In this document: positions 21,327-33,900 of the stretch, one piece after another
Numbering within the stretch: the stretch's first letter is position 1
Layout: each line of letters begins with the position of its first letter
Assembly: GCA_022113835.1 (NCBI GenBank)
Contig: JAILWY010000013.1
Span: forward strand, 15,548,001-15,612,000
Source: Atopsyche davidsoni
Lineage: Eukaryota; Arthropoda; Insecta; Trichoptera; Hydrobiosidae
Reading direction: 5' to 3'
Length of the DNA: 64,000 nucleotides
The notes under the pieces: generated by a model
The model's input: only the letters and a program-made list of their open reading frames with translations
Databases searched by the model: none
What the model was told of the DNA's origin: nothing
Made by a program: the position numbers and the translations under genes

Positions 21327-21539
21327 TTAATTATGACAGAGTTTATTGTCTGCAAGTGATTTTTATTCGAACAACGCTTTGAGCAGTTTTTACGCGTTAC
21401 TGTAAACGTATGTCTATTTTTTTGGATTGAACGTCAATCAGATGCGTATTTATTACCCATTACGGGTTTATTATATTATTACTTGTACTTGTACTTGTTG
21501 TTGCTTGTACTGGCCGGTGATTCGTTAGTACAAGGGTCA

Positions 21540-21625
21540 GTACACTGGCCATGTAAGCCTGGGGTAAGGGTTCAAATCCCACACAAATCACGATGATATT
21601 TTTCAGAGAATTTCTTTAATCATCT
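21540..21625 (+). repeat. tRNA-derived SINE-like sequence
   Basis: Contains a perfect polymerase III B box, GGTTCAAATCC, followed by cacgatgatatttttcagag. The last phrase recurs in reverse at 44415-44440, so this is a repeat family and not a tRNA gene. No full cloverleaf could be folded. Confidence 0.4.
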
Positions 21626-22450
21626 TCTATGTGTGAACTAATGTGCTTAATCATATTAGTAGTAGTGCGGTAATTTGCCAATATTTTGCATGTTTTATTA
21701 TAGTTTCATAAACAATACAAAAAGGTGGTTTTATTAGTTAATACCGTTATGTTGTCAATTGTTTCCCAGCGTGTGTAGAAACTTTTAATACCACTATTGA
21801 TTACAATGAGCATACCAGAGTTTGAATAAAACATTCTGTTAAATTCATACCTTGTTGTATCACAAATTCATTTAAGTTTCTAAAAGTATATATATTTAAA
21901 GAAGAATCATTGTTTGTCTCATCTTCGTGATTTAATAGTTTACGAGACAGTGTTTAAAAAAACAAATTTAACATTTGAATGTAGTGTTAAAAATGTGTAA
22001 AGTACACGCAATAAAATTAGAGATACGTTCACTCTAATAGGAGGCATAGAAAACAGTAGAAAAAATCTTTATAGCAAGCTTACGGAATATTATGCTCTAT
22101 CTGCGATCAACGCACTAAGTTCCGTGAAATTAATTATTTCACAATAAAACTAAACTGTATAAATAGAACGCGACAATCGATACAATCTTGAGGTCTATGT
22201 AACCTCAAAAAGACGCTGTTTGCTGGTCATTTTGTCGGGTACAGAGGCACTCGCCAAACAAAAGAGTTCTTCCCAAATTTCCGCGTCTGCTCGTGCGTGC
22301 TGGTGTTTTGCGCTAATGACGCCATGCCGGGGAAGAGCACTTATTGTCAACCACAGAGGCCAGCCCAGCGACTAATCATGAATACAAGAATTTTTTTCAG
22401 GCATTACGATATGATTAACATATTTTTATTAGTGAGGTTGCTCTAGTCCA

Positions 22451-23168
22451 GAGGTTCCCAAACATTTTGTCCCGTCGTCCCCTTGTTTTCCTGTTTTTCG
22501 TAGACCCCCTGCCTTACTAATATTTAATTTTTACAAATCCGAAATCCGTTAAACAGGGGTCCGTTGTATCCAGGTTTTACTGTATACCTTAATAAATTAA
22601 AAACACACAAAATGCAAATATAGTAACATTCACTAAAAAAATCAATACTTTTAATGGGAGGGATGGCTCTGATGCTTTGATAGCAAATTTTCAAAATTTG
22701 GCTTCAAATAAGTCAGATTTAACTTTAAATCTCTTCGCCCAGTGATTTCCAATCTATTTATTTTTTTGTAAGAAGAATGGCAACCGCACTGTAACCCCTT
22801 TTCCACGAGGAATAAAGATGGTAAAGCTTTCAAAAACCTTCTTGCAATAGTCCATAATGCAGGATAAATAGCAGGTATGTCTCTCTGAAGCCAAATTTGT
22901 TGATATCCCTTTCTAAACTGCACCTTCACTTCTTCATTAGTGCTTATTTCGATCAGTTCTTCTTGTAGTATGACTTCCGATTCTTCAATATCACCGTATG
23001 GATTGATAATCTACTGTGTTATTTTGGTGATGACCTGCTTAAATGGGATCCTCTCTCGTAGACCCCCATTTTGCAGTTCATGGACCCCCAATTTAATTTT
23101 TCGCTGTCATCGACCCCTTGCAGGGCGGATTCGACCCCTGGGGGTCGATATTGACCACTTTAGAAACA
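22451..23168 (-). mobile_element. hAT element with transposase C-terminal remnant
   Basis: Ends resemble ggttcccaaacattttgtccc and gaccactttagaaac. Minus-strand 22929-22651 encodes part of a hAT transposase C-terminus (YPALWTIARRFLKALPS, then LKLNLTYLKPNFENLLS). A second copy with the same protein segment lies at 37106-37772. Only the 3' part of the coding region survives. Confidence 0.7.
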
Positions 23169-23169
23169 T

Positions 23170-25177
23170 ATGCTCTAACACTTAAATTGAAGAGATGGCC
23201 ATAACATGTTAGCACTGTCTTTAAGGCTGATTAAACTATCGAATCCAACATATTTCTGAGTGTCATAAACAGCTGATTCTTGGATATCAAAATTGGAGTA
23301 TCGAAACTCAAATTTTATTTATATCATACTTGATAGCTTCTGGGTGGCTTGTAAATGAAATAAGTAGTTGACATGCTGTCACATACATTGCCCAGGTGTG
23401 TCTGCTTATATATAATTATTCTTTCTGCCTGTGCGATGCATCCGGAACATGTTCACAGGGTATTTCATTCATTGGTTAGGTTTTTAGAAATCAGACGTAG
23501 ATTGACATCGTGTTTTTATATCAGATAAGTCAGATTTGCTCATTTAAAATGGCGTATCTGTGTCAAACATCTGGACCATAATTGATAGTTGCGTGTTCAA
23601 TAATGTTCGTGGCATACCTTTTAACACGCTGCCTGATTCACGATTGTGTGGCGGAGCATGCTTGCGATGTTGTCAACTTCGAGCATGTACAATAGAGATG
23701 GATATAAAATAATTTTTCGATGATCGAAAAAATATTAACAATCAATGCCACACATGAATTTGAATACGCCATATGCTTTGCTTCCTCTCTGCTATTATAT
23801 AAAACAAAAATAAACTACCACACTGCTAAGAGATTACGAGATTTTTTTTAAGAGCCAATTTGCCCATTAGGGCTGCTTAAGACTAAAGATGCTTGAAAAA
23901 ACATTTAAAAGGCAAAATCGTTTACAATCAAGAACACTTGTAACATCCTAGCCAGGTTCTAAAAAACAACCAAAACCAGTCTGTCAAGGGTGTGTTTTTA
24001 GAGCTATCTACTCTTTGAGAATCATATGATTTAAAACATTCTTAGGTTATTAAAACTTAGAAAAATAAAAAAATTGATGCACTTTTTAAAAAATGTTTTA
24101 ATTAAAAGAATAAATCATTTTGTTCTCGTGTAATCCACCGGACATGCAATATTGCAGTTAAGATAAATATGAATGTGCTGATTATCGTGCTATCATTTTC
24201 CGTAACAATGAAGCTGTGAGAAGATAAAATATATACTATCCATAATAACCCACAATATGTAATCTCACTGCGATTATCTAAGAGAGATACAGATCTTTAC
24301 ACAAACTTATTAACTAATAAATGTTGATTTCTTAATAACATAATATTTTCGGTTATATAATTATCATCATTATTACATACCGATGATATCACCGAGAAAA
24401 TCGAATTGAATCATATTTCAGCTATCAACTGACTGTAAAAAATAGATTGTTTATCAATATTTTTTTTAACAATTACTGAAATTGTAATTACTTGACTTTT
24501 TATTTTATTTCGCACAATTTAGATTATATCGACAGTGAGCTGCACTTTTATGATCAAGTTTTATTTATTGAATGGTTTACGAGTATATTGAGGTCATTTG
24601 CTTTTTATTAAGGTCTCACCGATGAAAAGCGACGACGAACCTATAAATTAAATTGAAAAGCGTTTAAGTGTAAATAGTTGCTTATACCCATAATTAAATA
24701 CGATCAAACTGCATTATTTACATTAAATAATTATTTTTTATCTTTATGTTCTGTTATTTCATGAGTTTTAAGTTTTAACACTCGCTGCTAATCTATGCAA
24801 GACCGTCACGTCATAGTGTTGGCACGACAAGCATTATCGTTTGGCTATTTAAATTTCTTGTTAAAATATAGAGTATAACAAATAAATCCAGTCTCAAATC
24901 TTTTCAATTTTCTCAATGCTCATTATGTTTAGCAAAATCAACAGTATAAAATGATCTGTTTATTTTTGTGATAGAATAAATCTGTGACCCACAATTGAAA
25001 AGGTAATGATTGGGCTTGAGCAAGAAATATAGATATCCAAATTTGCTAGGTGATTAAGAATTTTTTTGTTGTGAGTACTTTTGCAATTCAAAGGCTTAAG
25101 ATTTTTTGAGAAGCCTGTGAAAGAAAATTGCAATTTTCAGCCAATTGGGTATTTATATTTGTCGTTTTATTACATAA
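23170..25177. other. intergenic, no gene seen
   Basis: AT-rich sequence without frames, splice-supported exons or clear repeat ends. Confidence 0.4.
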
Positions 25178-25511
25178 CTAGCAATGTAGCCCGTCATAAA
25201 ATGACGTATTTGATGAACGATGCGTCTAAAATTTGTTTTTTTTGTAAAAGTTCTAAATTTGAAATTCTCACGGTGAAGAACTGAATCATATAATTCGTAC
25301 ATATTGAAATTCGCTAAAGCATATTTTAAAGTTTATGAATGAAAATATTATCCTATCGTCTTGAAATTCGGCACATAGCTGCGGAAAAATTTACTTAACT
25401 TATGTGCAAAAAATCAGCGTTGTATCTTTTAAGATATTCTATACAGAACGGAAAAACGAAACATACACACATACAAACATACAAACACACAATGGCTATT
25501 ATTATATTAGA
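25178..25511 (-). mobile_element. short non-autonomous Helitron
   Basis: Read on the minus strand, it starts TCTAATATAATAATAGCC and ends CTAG, with a hairpin CGTCA-TTTTA-TGACG just before the end and an A/T at the insertion point. It matches 27891-28198 along its length. No coding capacity. Confidence 0.7.
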
Positions 25512-25543
25512 TATAAAACTTTGAGTTTATGGAACAGTACAGT

Positions 25544-25730
25544 TAAGAAATTCAATATTTTTAACAGAGAGTACTTGGTGGTATTCCATTTTAATATTTT
25601 TGAATTAAATACTTGAAAGGTATTTTAAAGGTAAAATACTTGAAAGGCCAACGTGAAAGGTTGGCGAAACCGGTCACTAATAAAAACGAAAATGTGGAAA
25701 ATCGCTCAAGTATTTTATTCAAAAATATTA
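25544..25730 (+). mobile_element. fold-back (Penelope-like) repeat with 12 bp target duplication
   Basis: Same family as 1844-2056. The dodecamer GAACAGTACAGT flanks it (25532-25543 and 25731-25742). Inside, a stem GCCAAC/GTTGGC (within 25650-25667) is followed directly by GAAAC and CGGTC, the layout of a hammerhead core lacking a good CTGATGA. It lies about 220 nt upstream of the third Osiris start codon. Confidence 0.65.
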
Positions 25731-25950
25731 GAACAGTACAGTGATTGTTTTTTTTACTAGATAAACAAGATCAATGCGTTAAAACGCCATCTTTTGCAAT
25801 CGGCGTCGATACGCGCGTGCCCATTTCCGGTCATTTCCTCTCGGGGCAGGCCGAGCAGCGGACGTTCAGCCGAGCAGCCTGCAGTCTCTCCGGATTGCTC
25901 GTCGGAGCAGCATCTCCTGGACCCTCGTCTCCGAGTCACCAGCAGCGGAC

Positions 25951-25965
25951 ATGAGCGCCGGGTGA
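25951..25965 (+). promoter_or_regulatory. upstream minimal ORF before the Osiris start
   Basis: ATG AGC GCC GGG TGA ends two nucleotides before the main ATG at 25968. If the leader includes it, it would force leaky scanning or reinitiation. The main ATG has a strong context (ACCATGG). Confidence 0.4.
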
Positions 25966-25967
25966 CC

Positions 25968-27218
25968 ATGGCGCGGATCCTACTCCTCCTGGCGACTGTC
26001 TTCACCGCATCGCAGTGCCTCAAGTACTCCTCAAAATACAACCGCAAAGACTTCGAAAAATTCACATCAGTGCCGAGTGATAATGAAAGTGATCGTTTTC
26101 ACGATTCGGACAGTTTTAAAACACACTTTAAACCGGCTGTTTTAAAAAAAGATGAAAAGTTAAACAACCCTTATAGTGATGTTAAGAGAGTGTGGCCGAT
26201 CAGGGTGTTCGATTGTGTTACCGCGAGAGGGGTCGCAGATTGCCTGAAGATTTTCCTCGTGAGGAGAATGGAAAGGGTGAAGGGAGTCATCGACCAAACC
26301 GAGTCCCATTCGAACGTGTCAGTTTACTTTGATGACTTGGTTTCTGAAATCGAAAAAGATTTTAAATGGGAAAACTACAAGCGCCACAACGAACGAGATC
26401 TGGATGAATTGATATTTAAAAATTTCAAAGGATTGCTCAAAGGAAAGGAAGTCAAAGTTGCGCTGCACCCAGGGATCGATCTTGATTTTGTTACTAGTGA
26501 AAATGGATCGATCACGTTGAATATTAAAAAAGGTATTATGAACTCATTCAAAATATATTTTACTGTTATTTGTTATGTTAAAAATTATTTTTTTGTTAAA
26601 GATCCAGAATTACAACTTCCTCGCGGCATGAAGTTCCCGAAAAATGCGTTCTACAGGATAGTCCCGATGCTTCTGATTCCACCCCTCATCATGTCAGCAA
26701 TCCTTCCCTTTGTTCTTCCCGCCATGAAAATGATGATCGTCGGAGCAGGGATGCTCAACCAAATGGCTCTGATGGGGGCCATCTTCACCCTCATGAGGAA
26801 CAACGCCTTCCAAGACACGTCGTACTCCAAAAAAGTAATATACGTGAACAAAGGCTACAAGAACGAGAAGAAATCACCGTCCAAACTGCACCACGAGAAC
26901 TTCCACCACTCTATCCCTGAATTATCTCACGCCTCCCCTGCGCTCGGTCCCGCCCACCATTACAAGATTATTCCCCACGTAGGAGATTCACATTATGATG
27001 AAGAAATGTATGACGGTGGGGATGATTTCTCAGAAAAATCCAAACCTGAAAATCAATACCCCGAAACATATCACGCCCCAAATAATGAACATTTTTTGAA
27101 TCCACAATACGATCAAAATAATAGATACCCGGTGTTTCAAAAAAAATATGACCGACGAAGAGGCGCTAACAACCATGAAATTCGCAAATATAGCGCACAA
27201 CACGTGCAAGGAATTTAA
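25968..27218 (+). CDS. Osiris-family (DUF1676) protein, long form
   Basis: I chose ATG 25968 because it starts a signal peptide (MARILLLLATVFTASQC); upstream in-frame codons do not look like protein. The frame continues through the paired-cysteine region (VFDCVTARGVADCLKIF, about residues 74-90), an acidic/basic middle, then the DUF1676 core (FYRIVPMLLIPPLIMSAIL, then MIVGAGMLNQMALMGAIFTL) and a long His/Tyr/Asn-rich tail. A likely GT-AG intron, 26533-26601 (69 nt, AT-rich, donor aaag|gtatta, acceptor ttaaag|atcc), removes a stretch of non-family residues and gives 393 aa. The intron has no stop and keeps frame, so the unspliced form (416 aa) is also readable. Osiris proteins act in the endomembrane system of cuticle-secreting epithelia. 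Confidence 0.88.
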   Translation: MARILLLLATVFTASQCLKYSSKYNRKDFEKFTSVPSDNESDRFHDSDSFKTHFKPAVLKKDEKLNNPYSDVKRVWPIRVFDCVTARGVADCLKIFLVRRMERVKGVIDQTESHSNVSVYFDDLVSEIEKDFKWENYKRHNERDLDELIFKNFKGLLKGKEVKVALHPGIDLDFVTSENGSITLNIKKGIMNSFKIYFTVICYVKNYFFVKDPELQLPRGMKFPKNAFYRIVPMLLIPPLIMSAILPFVLPAMKMMIVGAGMLNQMALMGAIFTLMRNNAFQDTSYSKKVIYVNKGYKNEKKSPSKLHHENFHHSIPELSHASPALGPAHHYKIIPHVGDSHYDEEMYDGGDDFSEKSKPENQYPETYHAPNNEHFLNPQYDQNNRYPVFQKKYDRRRGANNHEIRKYSAQHVQGI

Positions 27219-27890
27219 AAAAATATACTGTACAAAAATTCCTTAAAAAAGCCTCACTTTTTCAAAAAAATCAACGTGGATCCATTTCATGATGTTTTGA
27301 ATTTTTTTTAATGATTTGAATCTTGCCACTCATAAAAGTGATTTTAGTTACAAGATGTACACAATTTTAACGACTGACTGAAACGTTTAATAGCCTTTGC
27401 TTAAAAGTAAACCTGCTTTGATACTCCAGAAGCTTAATTGCCGGTGTTACGAGTGAGTAATCGCGACCATTGAGCGAAACCATTCATTTTTCACTAATTT
27501 TTCTAGAAAGTGTTGGGTTGCTTGCCGGTTCTATTAAATATACCGATATTTAATGTAAATGCTGATTTTACACTAACGATAATTTCTACTTCTATATCGT
27601 GAACTGTTCAAGAACATCCAAGACGCTGAATGTGAAACTAAAAACACTGGCAAGTCAAAGCTTTATATGGAGTGAATTTATAAGGATCTAAGCAATAATT
27701 CAACACGAAAACTGTTCATTTTAATATATCTTAACATGCATTGAAAATTAAATATGTAAAGCGGCTTCGTGATAAGGTCGACTCTTACTTAACAAATTCA
27801 ACCCCTTTAAATCCAGTTTAATCCTAGGTAACCTAACTCGGATCATTTTGCTTTGATTAAATATTATTTGTTGTAAGTTTTTTTTTATAA

Positions 27891-28198
27891 TCTACTATAA
27901 TAATAGCCATTGTGTGTTTATTTGTATGTTTGTATGTATGTTTCATTTTTCCGTTCTGTATAGAATATCTTAAAAGATACAACGCTGATTTTTTGCACAT
28001 AAGTTAAGTAAATTTTTCCGCAGCTATGTGCCGAATTTCAAGACGATAGGATAATATTTTCATTCATAAACTTTAAAATATGCTTTAGCTAAACTTTAAT
28101 TATATAATTCACTTCTTCGCCGCGAGATGTCGTTCACCGCGAGAATTTAGACGCATCGTTCATCAAATTCGTCATTTTGTGACGGGCTACATTACTAG
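27891..28198 (+). mobile_element. short non-autonomous Helitron
   Basis: Begins TCTACTATAATAATAGCC, ends CTAG, and is placed between A and T. A 5 bp stem hairpin (28170-28184, CGTCA/TGACG) lies 10 nt before CTAG. These are the three marks of Helitron ends. It is the reverse-oriented partner of 25178-25511, with the third Osiris gene between them. Confidence 0.75.
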
Positions 28199-28204
28199 TT
28201 TAAT

Positions 28205-30950
28205 AATAAAGACGCATAAATTGTCATGTAAACGAGATATTCAAACCTATGTAGTTTCTCCATATTAAAGAGAAATTCTTTACGGTGTGTTTGAGTTGGA
28301 TACTTTAACTCATTTAACATGTTCCTAGAAAAGAAAAGTTGATGTGTTTTGATAAAGTGGAGGCATGATTTTTCCAGTCGATAGGATCGGACGACATGTA
28401 GTAAAAGGGGCGGGGGAGTTTCATATAAAAACACCCTATCATTTCACGACCCCTAAAACAAAAAAAACCTGCTATATATAATTTTTTTCTTATATGTTTT
28501 GAATAATTAAGTTTCAATGGTAAAAGACTGATTATATAAATATTCTTAAAATGTCTAACCTCCGACTGATATTTTTCTCATGTGTGTATTTTTTTCTATT
28601 TCTGTAAATACTTGTTAGATATATGCTGCATAAGTTAACTTTATTTGTTTGTTTAAGTATTTTATTTCAAAATACTTCTTGCCATTTTACACGATCACCT
28701 TGATGACAGGAAAATCCTTAGTAAAAATAAGACATTACTATATAATACATCTATCATTAAAATAAATACGATTTTGTGTAACCTACGATAGTAATTATTA
28801 TTTATTGATGTTAAATAATACTTTGTTTAAGCTTATGAATTAAATTAAATAAATATTTTTAATGTTCTTATAGAGTTTGTTTTGTCCTGTGTGTGTCTTG
28901 TGCTCACTTTTTTTACTTATGCTTATCAAGCATTAAGCAACACAAATACATATTTTTTTCGAAATGCAGGAACTTCCAGACATTTTCTCAAGATTGGTTA
29001 TGCCTGTCAAGTGACAACATCAATTGTAGAATTTTCAAACTATTCTTATCACTTACCTCTTCTCTTACTTACTTACATCTTACTTTTGTATTCACACAAT
29101 ACACACTGATAATTTTATATATAATTTTTTTTGCAACGAACCCCTTCGTATTTTCTTGAATCATTTAAGACATAGAACTTGTACAACTAGAACACTTGCA
29201 ATGACCTCGATTTTCCAGGTCCGTCGATATATTTTAATTTCTCTGAGTTCCGGGATGCTGATATTCCAGTCGTCATCAATTTATCTAAGCTATTGCCGTC
29301 TTCGAAAAGAAGTGTCATCTAAGTGAAGATCTAAGCATATTTAGGTTTGTAAATGCTTATATTTTTAAATATTATAAAATTAAGTAATTTTGGTCTTTTC
29401 ATAAAATTATCTAAAAAAAATTAAAAATCAAATTCTTTTATTTATTCATTAATTAAATTTACAATAGTTTTTAAGGCTAAGGTTAGGTTAGGTTAGGTGT
29501 ATGCATTGTCTCTCTTATACTTCCAGAACATGAAATTACGTTTCATAACAAATGTCTGTTACTGCCATCTTTTAAATTTCTTCTGAACTTACATACACCA
29601 ATGACCATTTACCAACAATAAAGTGATTCTAGGAAAAGTAAATTTTTTTAATGAGTAAATTAATATAATAATTTATTTTTAAAAAATACACAACGGCCAG
29701 TTGATGAGCTAGGTTAAATAAATTTCGCTCTTAAAGATTCAATAATCAAACCCAATTGATTGTTTTTAGTTGAGCAATAACTTGTGCAAAAAAGCCTAGA
29801 TGGCGTTACTAATAATAAAGGTTTTAATTGTACTTTCAAAAATAAAATTGATTTCAATTAATAATCAATCCATTTCATTTTTTACAATTAATGTCGACGA
29901 AATTATTATTGTTTTGGATACACTAGGTCCCCCCTTTTTCCTCTGTCTGAACGTTATCAAATTAGGACTCCGTTTTTATTCAAACATAAAGTCTGTATCC
30001 AAGTAGTATTTTTAAGATAGCTGCAGATAAAATTTCAATATTGGGAAATAAATGTAAAGCGTTGTTGTTGCATGTTTATTTTTTTTATTTAATAAATACT
30101 TTATATGTTTACAATACCAAAAAAATATCTTAACATAATATGAACTGCAAAATAAAAATATGTAATACAACATTTTATAAAAAAAATATGAAATCTGACT
30201 CAAAAAAAAAAATAACCACTCCTAAAGCTGACTTCTAGATAAAAATAGAAAAAAAACCTGTTAAAATAATTCACTAGAGACATATCTTTTTTTCACTTTC
30301 CAGAAACCTTGCAATTTTTGAAAATACTGTACTGATATTCTCACAAAACTATAATACACAATACGAAAGTGTTAGACATTGAGCAAATACAGAACGCCAT
30401 TTTGAATTTTTCAATGAACGCCGACTGTATTGGTGTTATTACAATTACTTACTTATCTAAAGGTACATTAAATAACAACGTATTCTTAAGAATATTAAAC
30501 TAATGGTAAAATAAATTCCCAACTAAACAACGATGCAAACACAACTCTCGATTGAACAGAGCCGAAGCAGAAACACCAAAAATACAAGAACCGTAAATAC
30601 AAAATCTGCAATTTAATGAATTTATAAATAGCTGATTCTAAAAGTACGTTAATATCGGATTAAAAACATCAGCAGATTTTTTATTTCAACTCTCATTGAT
30701 TCGTATAATACATTTTACAACTAAGCAATTTTTTGCTGTTGTTTTTCCACTCACTCGCCACTATAACGCTATGTGTGATTTTTCAGCAAAATCAAAAACA
30801 GTTACATTAAATTTAACACGTTAAAATTGTCTATAAGCATGTTTGAATCACTTGTAGATTAGTTTTCTGGTGTTTTAGTATTTTCATGATTATTTGGTGT
30901 TTCTGACTCCATCGTTCCCATGGTATTCTATACAAGTGGCTCCCCGCGGC
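28205..30950. other. intergenic, no gene seen
   Basis: AT-rich. It has a TTAGG-type run of about three units at 29484-29500. 30220-30950 probably includes the desaturase 3' UTR, but no polyadenylation point is fixed. Confidence 0.4.
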
Positions 30951-30957
30951 GCAGCCT

Positions 30958-33900
30958 CTATTCCAGCTTCTGGTGGGAGTACTGCACGCAGGAGCGGTCC
31001 TCTGCAGTCATGTCCTTGTCGTCCCATCCCCAGATGGGCTTCTCAGGGTGGCAGTGGCCATGGGAGTCCATCACCAGTCCGGAGGCTTCGATGGCGTTGA
31101 TACTGTGCGGGTGGGTTCCGTCGCCGGTCCTCAGCACGCGTTTCTTTACCATCTCGGAAGAAACTGTCTTCATGTCGTATGCCCACCCTGAAAAATCAAT
31201 TTCACATATGAGAGTTTGAATAAAAGACATGCATTATCACTTTTTTTATCAAATTATCAATACAGTAATACCCCGCTTTACGCGAGGGAAACGTTCCGGA
31301 AAAAATCGCGTATATCAGGGTTTACGATTAAACATACAAACAGAGTCAAAACTTAATACAAAAAAATACGAATCATTTGAATCAATCACTTTAATTCTAA
31401 AAACACATTATGCAGTATTACTTGCTATTTTTACTGAAAAATACATCTATGGTCTTTTGGGTAGCGTTTCTTTTACGTTCTTGTAAAATAAGTTGACACA
31501 ACAAATACCCAACGCTGTTTTAATTGCTAAGAGAAGTCAATGACTACATTATTTTTATACATATTCTTAAAATAAGAAATACGCGTAATGCGAGGCATTT
31601 TACCGCGAAATTTGAAATTCGCGTTATAGTGAAACCGCGCATAACGGGGTCGCCTATAGCGGGTTAATTGTATTTACACATAAAGTTAATTGTACAACAC
31701 AGCGAACACAGAAACTATAAGGTATTCAATTATTTTTTTAATATTTATAAGAATTTTGAAACTTAACAGTCTTCCCTGTGCGTTTCTTCTGTGTATTTTA
31801 TAAATTATTTGATAAATGTAACGAACATTTAGTCAATTTAAAAAAATATAAGAGCAATGAAGTACTGCAAGTTTACTTTAGTAAATGTAGCTACGATATA
31901 GCTGCGTTCTTTGATCACTTTCTGTCGTAGAAATTAAAAAAATGTCTTTACGTTTTCAAGATAATCTTAAATCTGCGTTTCTTCACTCCAGCAGAGCAAA
32001 TCATTTCTTCGGTGCAGCGAATCTAGAGCAATCCCTCTCTTGTTAAAACGAGAGCTCTGCTCGATGCTTCCCAGCTCTTGTGACACTCTTGACTTAGGCC
32101 TCCAATACACATCCGCTAACATTAATAAGCTTTCTATATAACCAATAAAAAATAATATTGAAAAGAACTGATGATACAAACGATAGCAAAAAAATCCCTA
32201 TTGAATACATCCGATGACATTCTTGTATGACCTTTAAAAATTCGGAAACACCAAAGAGGCTTTCTTTTTAACACGTTTGAGCTATCACTGTGTTTTTTCG
32301 GTTATTTGTGTAAACTGTTTTTTTACGCATTAGAATATTAAACGTCATCAAAATAAAATATAAATATAATGTAAATTTCCAAAAATCCATCGATAGTATA
32401 CTGATTTATTTATTACTAAATTGCATAAATACTTTGCCAACATGGAACTATCAAAAATTATTTTTAATAAAACTCAAATATTAACGTATTGTATATATTG
32501 GATATAAAGTAAACTTATAGTTAAGAACATCAGGTGTTTGGCCTAGATACTTGAATCTTAATGTTTAAGGCTTCCAAAGAAGTTAAGGGTCTAAGTACCA
32601 TACACTAGTTTTTTTTGATCATTTTCTGATCCGTTATGCGAAAAGTCGACTGCACCAATCAAAAAAATTTAAATGCAAAAGATTAGATACATCCCTTTTA
32701 CCGAACAGAATATATTTTTATTTCTTGAAAATTTACTTTGAATATGATAAATATGTGTTTTTCCGATTGAAGTGTAGGAATTTTGAGATTCGTTATGTCC
32801 CTGTTCTAAAAGTCCTAAACATTTAAATGTCTTTTTTTCAATTGAAATTAAAAGATTAAATATAAACCTTGTGCGATTTATTATTTTAAAAATTAAAAAA
32901 AAAAATCTTTAACAAACTTTGGTTTCGAAAAGTCGTCATTTTATCCAATTTTTCAACGTCTTCAAGATTTTATTTTACCCTGAAAATAGACGTTAATTAA
33001 ATAATAAAAAATAGATAAATATAATTTATAGTTTTTTCAATACTCTATAAAAAAATAGATTTTTGATATTGATAAATAAAGCGACAATTAAATTAATAAA
33101 ATGACACGATTTCGCCAGGTAAAACGGTCCTTTTTTGTGGCAGACGGGGCATGGACACCAAGCAATGTTAGATTGACCCTTAAAGCTCTGCTTACCGATC
33201 TTGGCACAGAGGTCAATGAATCCAGTACTGAGGTTCGTGCTGTAGTTGCCCAGCTCAGCCGCTTTGTAGTCCCAAGGGAAGACGTGATGGTAGTTGTGCC
33301 ATCCTTCTCCTACGGCCATGATGGCGACCGATACGTTGTCAGTAGCTCCGATATTCCTGAAAGAACAAAAAAATACCACCATTATAAACGCACTCAAAAA
33401 TCGAGTAGTAAATTTTATTTTGATTGTGCCATAACAAAATTCTTTTAACAGGTGATACTCTCTCGGGTCGAGACGGAGTTAATGAATAATCAATATCAGG
33501 TTAGTTCATAGAGAGGCAAGTTAAGGCCGAATAAGAAAGTATCGAACAATATCCGGTGCCACGGTTTGAATTAGTGCGCCATCAAATAAAAGTGAAAGAT
33601 TGAAACGAATCAGAACTGGCCGATACCTGCTTCTGCCGAATGTCCAGAGAGCAGTTTGCAGACACGTATCTATTAAGAAATAAAATAAACACACTGCTTT
33701 TAAGTGGATTAGATTGATATGTGCTATTTCAACTGGAAAAATTTCGCACGAGATAATCAAAGTGCGTGTATTTATTTATCGATTTTCACAGGCAACTGCC
33801 ACGTGTCTCTCAGGAATTTTAATGTAATAAATGATTTTTCTAGTTGCTTTCAACGAATAAGCATGGTGCTATCTATGAAAAGATCAAATAACTCTTTCGA

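Noticed and set aside
25794..25967. N-terminal extension of the long Osiris protein to an upstream in-frame ATG
   Set aside because: The extension lacks protein-like features and would bury the signal peptide; ATG 25968 has the better context.
32160..32190. Hammerhead core (ctgatgatacaaacg)
   Set aside because: CTGATGA is present but there is no GAAA after a closing stem.
33101..33448. Plus-strand 115-codon frame
   Set aside because: It is the antisense shadow of a desaturase exon with HNYHH and consensus splice sites.
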